From Pseudopyrenochaeta lycopersici (Eukaryota; Ascomycota; Dothideomycetes; Pleosporales; Pseudopyrenochaetaceae): 64,000 bases of DNA. The notes beneath the pieces are model-generated. The model was not told the DNA's origin, searched no databases, and saw nothing but the letters and a program-made list of their open reading frames with translations. The DNA is taken from NCBI GenBank assembly GCA_003313425.1, contig NHZP01000005.1:2133952-2197951 (forward strand), given 5' to 3'. Shown piece after piece: positions 54,725 through 64,000 of the stretch (positions are counted from its first letter, which is position 1; each line of letters opens with the position of its first letter). The position numbers and the translations under genes are program-made.

Positions 54725-55455
54725 CATTGGCTAGACTCCTTTCTATTCGATCTATGCATGGGGACTTTGCCTGGTACCATAGAAAGTTCCACCACGACGA
54801 CGCGAAACTCACCTGCTCATGCCAACGCGACAAGACGCCAGAGCACCTCGTGCTATGCCGCAAGACCCTGGCAGCCTTCAGCCGATGGCCACTTCGACCA
54901 CCTATGCCACCCTCTAGCCGGGCCAACGGCCTCGCGTATACTGCAGTGCTGATAGATGATCCAGAGGCCTTTGAGGCATTCACCCAGCTCACACAGTACT
55001 ATAGTAAGATTTGTCCACGGTAGCTCGTCCTGCCGTGCAATGGCACAGTAGTAAAAGACGCTACTGCGCCAGGCTCCAGTGTAGCACCCAGCGACACCAG
55101 CACCAGCAGCACAACGGCTGCGACACTTCTCACCCTTCTACCTCCTTCCTTACAATCTCCTCATACACTCTTGTTTCTCTTTCTACCGTAACGGCACATT
55201 ATGCCATAGAGTATAAGGGGTTCTTCCCTAATGTACCCACACGGCTCAGTCTCCCTGACTGGAAGGGGAGCTGCAGCTTGACATGGTAGCAATACCTGCG
55301 TAGGCAAGAAATGCTTTCTAAGGTAGTGCGCCTGTACTATAATTCCATAGCTTAGCACGTCGTATATGCCCTTCGGGAGGCGAGATGGTGGACTTAATCC
55401 TCATCAAACAGACGTAAAATGAATACCAACCAACCAACCAACCAACCAACCAACC
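54725..55455 (+). mobile_element. mirror copy of LINE-2 3' part
   Basis: Plus-strand RNase H end (ARLLSIRSMHGDFAWYHRKF to CPR at 55023), 3' UTR and ACCA-type tail at 55425-55455. It begins abruptly at 54725, where the sequence leaves the reverse transcriptase reading. Confidence 0.92.
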
Positions 55456-56302
55456 TCTCAATCCTGCGCCCCGAACATCAACTTTTCCAGGTCAGCGAAA
55501 GGTCGATATCCATCGATTTTTCGTTAAAACACGACTCAAATGCCTTCTTAAATCTGTTTCCCAACGTCCTCTCTCCGCTGCAGGCGTTGTGGCAGGCGCG
55601 CTGGCCTCTTTTGTCTTTCAGCTCTTCGCTGAGCTGAAATCTTTCCAAAATGGCCCGTGCGCTACTCAGATTTTCACGTTCGGTCGAAGGCCACAACCAC
55701 CATCAAGACAAGGAGACAGCCTTGACACTCCTTGTTCTTGCAATATAAGGGCATTGCCAGGCCTGACGCAAGGCTCTCCACGCGAAGAGCTACGGCACGA
55801 TTCGGCAGAGCACCGGCTCTTAACTCGCAAACAAGGCAGCCAGCATGGCCTTACATTTAACAACTCTCGGGGATAAAGAAGAAGGACAGGCCTGGCTTTG
55901 CCTTCCTACTACACCTGTCTCCTTCGACACAGGCATGGCCAAGCCTGGTACAAAGGCTCTCCTCGCGCAGAGCCACGGCTTCGATTCGACAGAGCACCGG
56001 CTCTCTACACCCACCTACTTTTTCCCTACTCTCTCTCACGGCACTCAACTGCCTCTGAACGCACACAAGGGGAACAACCCTAATGTACACACACTGCTCA
56101 GTCTCCCCAACTGGACGGGGAGCTGTAGTTCTGAAATGGTAGCAATACCCGCGCAGGCAAGAAATGCTTTCTAAGGTAGTGTGTCAGCACTGTAATCCCA
56201 TAGCTTAGCACGTCGTATATGCCCTTCGGGAGGCGAGATGGTGGACTTAATCCCCATCAACTAGACGTAAAATGAATACCAACCAACCAACCAACCAACC
56301 AA
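55456..56302 (+). mobile_element. mirror copy of LINE-3
   Basis: Reverse complement of 51983-52829 with the same tetranucleotide tail and the two AGAGCCGGTGCTCTG modules. Confidence 0.9.
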
Positions 56303-59265
56303 ATCGTAACGATTGGGGTACTTTCAGTTAGTCGATATATCGATATCGATTATCGACTATATCGACGACCACCCTGGCCATGAGCCGCTCATGCATAATC
56401 CGGTTGGTGATCTCAGCTACACCGTTAGCTTGGTGCTGGTTCGTTCCAGTAAGTTCCACTGCAATGCCCATATCTTTAAGAAAGTTCACGAGCTCTTCTG
56501 AGGTGAACTCTCCAGCTTGGTCAAGGCGAGCACGGTGCGTCTTTCGCTCGGGGCGTTCGTTCTTTCGAAGGAATCGCTCGATGGCAAATGGAGCCTCGTC
56601 TCTACTCTTGAGAGGGTCACACTCTACATAAGCGGTCGAATCGTCAACTATCGTAATCCAGTATCGTTCACCGTTCACTCCTGGTGGCAACGGTCCCTTG
56701 ATATCAATGTGGATGAACTCCATAGGGTATTCGCCCCTACGGAACGGCTTTTTGTGTGGGCGCTGGGTGAATTTGCTGTTGACACAGGAAACACAGGTAC
56801 AAGATGGCGGTAGATGCCGCATCCCATTTACCATATCTACCAGCCTTTTAAGGCCCTGCTCTCCCAAATGGGACAGCCGTACGTGCCACGGAGCTAGTCA
56901 ATCTTTACTGAATGAATAAGCAGGAAGGGATACGGCATTTCTTTGCCAGGGTCGGAGGAAGTAGAGTCCGTGCCTCTCGTCAGCTGTAAGCACTAAGCAC
57001 CTTGCCAGAGCGTTCAATGGTGATTCTTTCATTCGAGAAGGCAAGCTTTGCCCCCTTCTTTCTTAGCTGGGAGATGGACACAAGGTTGCAGCCAGCGTTA
57101 GGGTGATACAATGTGTCGGACAGTGTGAGTAGTTCGCGTTTGTTGGCTGAATCGCAGGCCACCACTGCAGTGCCGATCATTGTGGGTTGCTGTCTCGAGC
57201 CTTCGAAGCCATTGATTGGTGGTCCATTGTATGTCCGGAGTGAACTGGGGAGAAACACGCTCTTCTGGCACGAAGAGTGGTTTGTGCATCCCGAGTCGAA
57301 CACCCAGTTCTCTTCTAGGAGCCGCGACACTCCTGGTGAGGCAGTCGACAGTGATACGGCTGGGAAGGCAAAGCTCAGAGCCTGCTCAATCGCCGGCGCC
57401 CATTCGTCTTGGAAGGCAAGATTCGACACTGGCAGTGCGGCCGTGTTGCCTGCACCTTCTTTTTCAATCTTCTTTGATTTTTGCTCTTCCCGCTTCCGTC
57501 TTCGCAAGGCTCTCTCGGCTAAGACTTGTGCTTTAAGTTCTGGGTACAGCTCCCAGCACTGATTACGCGTATGGCCGTTCCTTCCGCACTCAGAGCAGTG
57601 CAGCTGTGGGCGCCGTTGCGCGACAAGTGCTGTTTCTTCCTTACTCTTCTCGCCGAACCGCTGTCGTTGTTCTTCCTTTTCAGCTGCAATTACTGCCTCA
57701 TCAAAGGTTACGGCATCTTTCGTGATAACATTCTGAGCGTCTCGTTCTGGTATTAGTCGATTGTTTTGATAGAACGAGGTCAGGAAGACGTTATAATTGT
57801 CGCCAAGTCCGGTCAGGAATCTATTCACAGAATGAGGCTCACTTATTTTGCAGGTTTCATCAAGTAGGTGGATTTCGTTTCGGGCGGTACGAAGCTTTTC
57901 AGCGAACTCTGACACGCTCTTGCAATGTTCGAGGGTAAGTCTGGCGTAGTTTTGATCAAGCTGCTGAAATATTGCGCTTCCCTTTGGCTGAAAACGACTT
58001 TTGAGTTTGGCTAATGCTGCGTCCACTTGGTTCACACCCTTTAGTTCTTCTCGGGCATTTAATCCACATCGGCTGCGGATCGCCGCATAGCCTCGCTCTT
58101 GCTTCTCTTCCCAGGTATCGATCCTGGTTAGGTACTCGTTGTTGCTCTCGTGTTCGCGCCTGGTTGGTTGCACAGTTTGCTCGCTGAGTAGCTTTCCGTA
58201 ACCGTAGAGGCCCAACCAGTCCTCCATCTTTTGGTTCCATTTCATGTACCCACATGGCCCCTCCAGGAGTGGGATCTGCTCCAATTGGCTAGATGCTCCT
58301 CTATCAGCCATTTTGATTCAGCTAGATGAGACTTGTAGTGGTGTTCGCTTCTTAGACTCTCGTTTTCGGTGTCAGGTATTTAGCGGGAGGTTGTAACTTC
58401 GTAGGTTTTCTTTACGTAGTAACTTTGAGCTTTAAATAGGTTGCAACAGGCTCTTCTGCAAGTTCTTCATGCAGCACCCTGTGTGTGCTTCTTCGTGTGG
58501 TACTTCGTGCGACACTCTTCTTCACACAGTGCCTCATATGTGTTTCTTCGTACGGCAGTTCGTGCAAGCTTCTTCGTACGGCGTCTCATGTATGCTTCTT
58601 CGTGCGGCAGTTCGTGCAAGCCTCTTCGTACGGTGTCTCATGTGTTGACTCCTTCTGCCAGCATACTTCAAATTGCCAGGTCGACCTGGCTGTAAGAGGC
58701 TAAAGCCTAGTTGTAATGTTCCTCGGTGGAACCTTCGGAGTACTAGAAACTTCTAGAAGTTTCTCGATCATTGAGTCGCGAGGAGTTAGGCAGATATAAA
58801 TGCTGCCTTACTCCTGAGATAACTTTCTTCTTCATTGAATACAATTCCTGTTACCAGGCATCGGCAACCTTTGCGCAGCCCCTTACACTGGCAGAAGCAT
58901 TATTCGCTAGCCGAGGGTTTGTGCTAAGCGAGGTGCTCGTCATGGAGCTCTGCACCTACGCTCTGCCAGGCATGATGGACAGGTGGGTGCATTGTCCGTC
59001 ATTAGTCTTCGAATAACGGTCGGATTTCAAGATTGTATCGGGTCGCTAGAGTTCGAGTTTATTCACTACAAATCCTTTCGAGTTGATTTGGGACACTTAG
59101 CTCCTTGTTTCAGCGCGAGCCCGGGCTCATAACCTGTTATCAGTAGTAGGGAGTAAGTGATTGATTGATTGAGGTCCGACTCAGGGAGCCGGACTGACTT
59201 ATATAGTTCCCAGTCGCCTGATCACATGACCGGCTTCTAGCGGGTACTACCTGAGTAGTGTTACA
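56301..59265 (-). mobile_element. mirror copy of Copia-2
   Basis: Integrase part 56985-56328 and gag-protease 58311-56980 on the minus strand, leader with the heat-shock element at 58746-58763, primer-binding site at 59113-59134 and LTR at 59135-59265. All identical in translation to the left copy. Confidence 0.93.
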
Positions 59266-59555
59266 TTTTGTGCTAGTCGTGGTATTACTACTCGTCCAAC
59301 TTGCTACTTAGCACAAGAATGGCTCTGGACGAAGAAGTGTGGACATCTCTGCGGTCGGGTTGGTTTGCCGAGTCTGCGCATTTCATCAAGAGGTCGGTCC
59401 GCGACGCACGACTCGAAGGTATGCCTAGCCAATCTGCTTCAAACGTTTGAAGTTACTTCTTCAACTGAGGCACAGTATAGCGAAGGTATTCTGGTATAGT
59501 GTTTGAAGCCGTTTCCGATGCGGTGAGGGCTTGTGCGCCCGGCGCCCAACTTTCT

Positions 59556-62500
59556 CATACATGGCTATATGAATATTCACGCTGATTTTCTTATATTAAT
59601 ATTATATTCAACTTATCTAGCAAAACACATATTCATATAACATATTCATGCATATTCATATAAGGGCTCACGTGATGCCAAGCCACTGCAGTGAAGTAAG
59701 GAAGTCAATTGATGTACCTGTATAGCCCAAAAAATTACCTCAATTACTCCTATCTGACCCGTATGCTATTAGATATCACCCTCTATAGCCTCTGGATCAC
59801 ACGGGAGGCCTATTCCGCCCTCGGCTGAGGGCCTAATATGACCCTCTCGCAGCCAGTTGCCGATACACTCAATCTTCTCAATGCTCTCAATCCGTAATCG
59901 TAGCCTATCCCACCTAGCTGTGCGCATAGCTCCTGAAAAGGTCCGCTCTGGCTCCGCTGACTCTGCTGGTATAGAGAGGATATCGATAGCCATGCGGCTA
60001 AGCCGTGGGTAAGCTATACGAACGTCCTCACTACACCACCATTGAAGAGGCGTAGTGCCCTCAGCAAGCGCGATAGGAGCCTCTGAGATAAAGTTATCCA
60101 AACCGTCCTTGCCACGTGTATTCGCCATAGTCTTATTCCGCACCTCTAAGCGCATCTTTGAGAGCATCGTGTCCTTCTTTCACTTTAATGAAGCAGGTAC
60201 AGCTAAGGATTGCTCCGATAGCTGTGTCTCGACATCGCGATTATACTCGTTCTCCCAAAGTCCACGGGCGGCGGCAATCGCGCTCTCGTGCCATTCCTCG
60301 GGCCAGCATTCTTCGATGTAGCTCTTGCGTTTAGAAGGATCGAGAAGGAGAGCAGCGGCGTATACAGGGACATCCTCAGTCATAGTATAATACTTATCGA
60401 GTATAAACCAGCACATATCGATAGAGTGAACTATGCGATCATCGCGAGTGCTCGGCTGCGAGTAGTGGGCCTAATTAGCTAATTAGCATGCCATATAAGC
60501 TACGGATAAGTAGGAAGATGTGAAATTAGCCGTATACCTTCCACTTCTCGCAGTGTCCTAGGAGAAGGTCCAGCAGCTCAAGGGACTGTGAGATTGATGC
60601 CATATCGCCTTCAGCTTCCAACGTAGCCTCATGGAAAGGTTGGAGGAATTCTAGCGTTCTGCCTAGCATCTCCCAATCCCTACTAGTAAGAGTATTACCC
60701 TCAAGATCCTTATCATGCTCAGCAGTAAACTAGATGATCTGTGTCTTCTCCTTTAACGCAATAGCGATAACCCTGTACCATGAGGACCATCTCGTGATAT
60801 TGTCGACACCTAGCTGCTTACCTACAGTATCGTACCATTAATCGTTATGTAGAGCTGAGCTACGTACGTAGACTGCAAGTATATGAAGCTTTGCTAGCGC
60901 TGGAATGCCTTGCCAGCCAGCGAAGCGCTCGTCGCTGTTGCTGGCTTGCTGCTGCGTAATTGCGGCTCGCTTGCCCCTCACCTTTGCAGATCTTCTCGTA
61001 GGCTGCTCCCTCCGCTCTTCCTACTGTATTATGGTATCCAAACGTGCCGCAATCTCCGCCGGATCCAGCTCATGTAATTGCTGTGAGAACTCCTCTAGCA
61101 TAGTTAAACCAGGTTCATCAGCAGTAGCTTCGAGTGCAGCTCTAAGTGCTTCTTTTGAGCGAGCGAGAAGGAAGGCTTGTAAGGCGAGATTAATAATATG
61201 GCCGATGCAGCGGATTCTGCGGCATTTGTGAGGGTACTCGACCTATATAATAATTTAGCATAGTGTACAGCAGCATTAGCAGCTTAGTATGAGTTAGACT
61301 TACACCTAATTCCGCCTCTAAAATCTTTGCTAGCTCCTCTAAGCAGGTGTCGTTTGATGTAGCATTATCGCCTGTATAATAACCAAGGTTTTGAGCAGTG
61401 ATATTGAACTTCTGTAGCGTACTGGCAATCAACCTAGCCTGCACAGCGCCAGAATGGCTGTATTTACACTCTAGAAGTCCTAGTAGTGCTTTCTAAAGCT
61501 TAAAGTCCTCATTAACCCATTGAGCGCATATAGCGAGTACGCCATGTCGATGTGGTGATGTCCAGAGATCAGAAGACATGTGTATCTTCGACTGCGCTGT
61601 TTGAAGGCTCTCAGCAAGCTGTGAGCTATATAACGAGTAGTTCGAGTTAATATAGCCCATAGCCTGCTTTCGGGTCGCTGATGAGAAGGTCTCCAATAGC
61701 TGGATTGCATGCCAGAGCTAGGTCTCGTAGCTCAGAGTACTCAACTGCCGAAAACAGCAGTCTGCGCCTTGTTAGAAGCCCCACAACTGCCTCAATGTAG
61801 ACTTGCTTTATTAAAACAGTTGCGGAGAGCAGCCTGAGAAGGACGAGAGATGATATACGAATCGATAGGCGCCAGACAAAACGCCGAGGTAGATATACCA
61901 GATAGAGTATCATTTGCAGCCTCGCTCGCTCGTATAAGGGCTCGGTAGGCCGTTTCTGCATAGTGTATAGCGTCTGCCAGGCACTCAGTTCAAACCATAG
62001 AGGATTCTAACAGTAAAGACAAACGTAAGCACGATGTCCCTTCGTCCTTCTGCGCCTTTAGGCCAGGTTCAACTTAGAAGTGTCGTCGGGATAATCTACA
62101 TAGAAAAAACGGTTAAAATTCCATAAAAGTTTCGCATACAAACGAGCCAATAGAAGGGTTATTAGTCCATAAGGTTAATATCTCAGAAGCCTGAGAAGCC
62201 ATAGATGCTAATAAGCAGTATGTGTTTAATCCCAGAGCAGATGCCGGTAGTAGTAGGCAGGGAAGGAGATAAGGACTGAGTTTTTCTTGTAACAGGTTTC
62301 TAGCTACATGTATATACAAAGGAGTGAACTATCCAACGTAGTGCCAAGTAGGCTGCAGGTAGGCAGTAGCCGAGCTAGCGCAGGCAGTAGCAGGCAGCAT
62401 GTTCGGTAACATCTGAACTCACGTAAAGAGGTCAATAGTTCATGGGTTAGATGCTCTAATTAACGAGTTTTCTTTATAATCTAACTAAGAGATCAGATGT

Positions 62501-64000
62501 TATATGAGCCAATTAGAACCACCCTCTTATACCGAATATGGCATGAATATAGAGACGTAAGTACATATTATATGCATAGATTATATGAATATGCATGAAT
62601 ATAGGATACGTCAGTACATATTATATTCATATGTTATATGAATATGAATATGAATATATTCATGCATATGCATATAAGACGTTATTTGAATATTTCATAT
62701 AACGTAAACACGTAGCGAGTCGGCCACTAGCGAGTCGGCCACCCTACTAACACCTTGCACCAAGATCAGCGTGCAACACAACAACATAGTAGGGGTATTA
62801 ATTTAATTATAGTTAAAGATTAAGCTATACCTAGAGTATTATTTTTACATGTACGCGCGTTGTGCCCAGCCTGTCTACACTTGCTGCAGCGCCCTGGAGT
62901 TGGGCGACTACTCCTAATTGAACATCTACCTCGACGCTCCTCACGAGCAATCTGCTGATCAGCCTCACGCTGGGCTATTAAATCCTCTGCCTCTCCCTCT
63001 CGTTAAGACTCCTCCTTCTGGATCCGCTTCTTCTTACGTTGTTTACGCTTGTTGGCTGCCTCATTGGCGCGTTCAAGGCTAGTGATCCGGTTGCGCATCA
63101 ACTCATGCTCATACGCCATAATTGCAGCCCCCTTCTTGAGTTGATTAACAGCTTTAATAATTGACGCTGGAGATGAACTCTTGTGCTGGCGTACGCGATT
63201 ACGTATTAACGTGGATTGAGCTTCAAATTCACGGACGTTACTTGGAGTTCTGGCTTGCCAGAGGGCTTCTTCCAAGGCAGCAGGTGTTGGCGTACGGAGA
63301 CGTACATCCAGTCTCTCTAATACAACAGCTGGATTCAATGGAACAAGCCCAGCGCCTCGGAAAGCTGAGCGAATGTTGGCTGGAGTAAACGCTTGCGCAA
63401 AGGCCGCCCGAAAGGCTGGCAGAAACTCAAGTTTGGTGATGTGGTTGATGTGGTTTCGGATCAGGTCTTCAACCTGACGGCTGTACGCCTTCTTTAATGG
63501 AGAGAAGCAGCCAACGTCAAGAGGCTGGAGTAAGTGAGACGAATGGGCTGGCATACAGAGAGTGTAAATGTTGTTCTTTTGACACATCTCTTCAAATTGG
63601 GCTGAGTGGTGGCTCTCATGGCCATCAAAGATAAGCAGCCTACGTGGCCAACCACGCGTCTTTGTATGCCGGTTGAAGTGCTCTAGCCACTGAACCCCTA
63701 AGTTATTGTTTGTCCAGCCATTATTACTAACTCCAACTGCCCAGTTAAGTGGGAGATCATCTTCCTCGTACCAGGCAGACAAGTGATACTTGGCTGCGTA
63801 GATTAGGAACGGCGGGATTGCCTATCCAGCTGCGTTGATTCCCTGGATTAACGTAACCTATTCACGGTTGCCTGGCTGGATTGTCTTTGCTCTACCCCTC
63901 CTCTCAGACCTAGTTACAACAAGTTGAGTCATGATCTTGCCCATCATAAAACCAGCTTCGTCAAAATTGTACACGTCCTCATCTAGGATGCCGTACTTAG
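59556..64000 (-). mobile_element. mirror copy of hAT-D, cut by the window end
   Basis: Begins CATACATGGCTATATGAATA at 59556 with the inverse target duplication AACTTTCT at 59548-59555. The transposase frames at 59769-61961 match hAT-D but carry extra frame changes from indels beyond about 61660. Confidence 0.92.
62702..64000 (-). mobile_element. mirror copy of Pogo-3, cut by the window end
   Basis: The terminal repeat ACGTAAACACGTAGCGAGTC starts at 62702 but lacks two bases in its second half compared with 45551-45595. The minus-strand transposase runs from about 62826 to the window end; its zinc-knuckle tail is separated by an indel near 63005. Confidence 0.9.

Larger units (their letters stand above)
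54725..64000. repeat. right arm of a giant inverted repeat
   Basis: Reverse complement of 44285-53560. Inner part exact in register to about 61200; from about 61660 outward it carries many one- to two-base indels relative to the left arm (for example GGG against GG, and AATAAG against AATAAAG near 61800) with almost no substitutions. Confidence 0.97.

Noticed and set aside
53262..54992. A single 576-residue minus-strand protein
   Set aside because: Residues before about 90 come from the antisense strand of the inverted LINE copy; only the part from 54724 down is a real LINE reading.

Overview
The window looks like a transposon-rich accessory region of a filamentous ascomycete nuclear genome. 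Host genes have short GT-AG introns (48-79 bases where I can place both ends) with CTAAC-like branch sites. The host families present are typical of such fungi: a Zn2Cys6 regulator, RTA1-like membrane proteins and a sterol-type UDP-glycosyltransferase. Stop codons inside transposon genes fall mostly where TGG, CAG or CGA would be expected, which is the mark of repeat-induced point mutation (RIP). Class or genus is not decidable from the sequence; a Dothideomycete-like fungus is a guess.

Layout. 1-5194 is a degenerate Ty1/copia element (minus strand) with 128-bp LTRs. 5195-6000 holds short repeats, the right end of a hAT element and an inverted-repeat element. 6000-18001 is a block of host genes wrecked by transposons: an RTA1-like gene split by hAT-E (7356-10254), a second RTA1-like fragment, and a glycosyltransferase gene (18001 to about 12480, minus) split by hAT-C (12816-15596), which itself carries a Tc1/mariner element and a MITE. 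19112-21216 is a pogo-type element. 22192-23002 is a damaged O-methyltransferase gene, divergent from an apparently intact Zn2Cys6 transcription factor (23492-25938). 26400-41900 is a stack of nested elements: non-LTR fragment, hAT-H, hAT-I, hAT-A, then LINE-1 interrupted by hAT-G, which is interrupted by hAT-B, and finally a truncated pogo copy. 42121-42586 (minus) is an intact small secreted cysteine-rich protein gene built from two identical-spacing modules. 43734-48729 is hAT-D with a pogo element inside its left terminal repeat. 49020-52830 is a second copia element truncated by a LINE.

From 53561 the window folds back on itself. Position x in the left arm pairs with 108285 minus x in the right arm. 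The arms are at least 9.2 kb, the spacer is 1164 bp (53561-54724), and everything to the right of 54725 is the reverse complement of sequence on the left. The symmetry is exact over the inner 6.5-7 kb. The outermost 2.3 kb of the right arm differs from the left by many one- or two-base indels and almost no substitutions, so an assembly or library foldback must be excluded before the palindrome is treated as real.

The most interesting biology is (i) a hAT family whose members share the terminal repeat CATACATGG(G)C and a transposase type but each carry a different private set of short subterminal repeats; (ii) the two-module secreted protein; (iii) a perfect four-unit heat-shock element in the leader of the second copia element; and (iv) the group glycosyltransferase, RTA1, O-methyltransferase and Zn2Cys6 regulator, which may be the remnant of a specialised-metabolism or detoxification cluster inactivated by hAT insertions.
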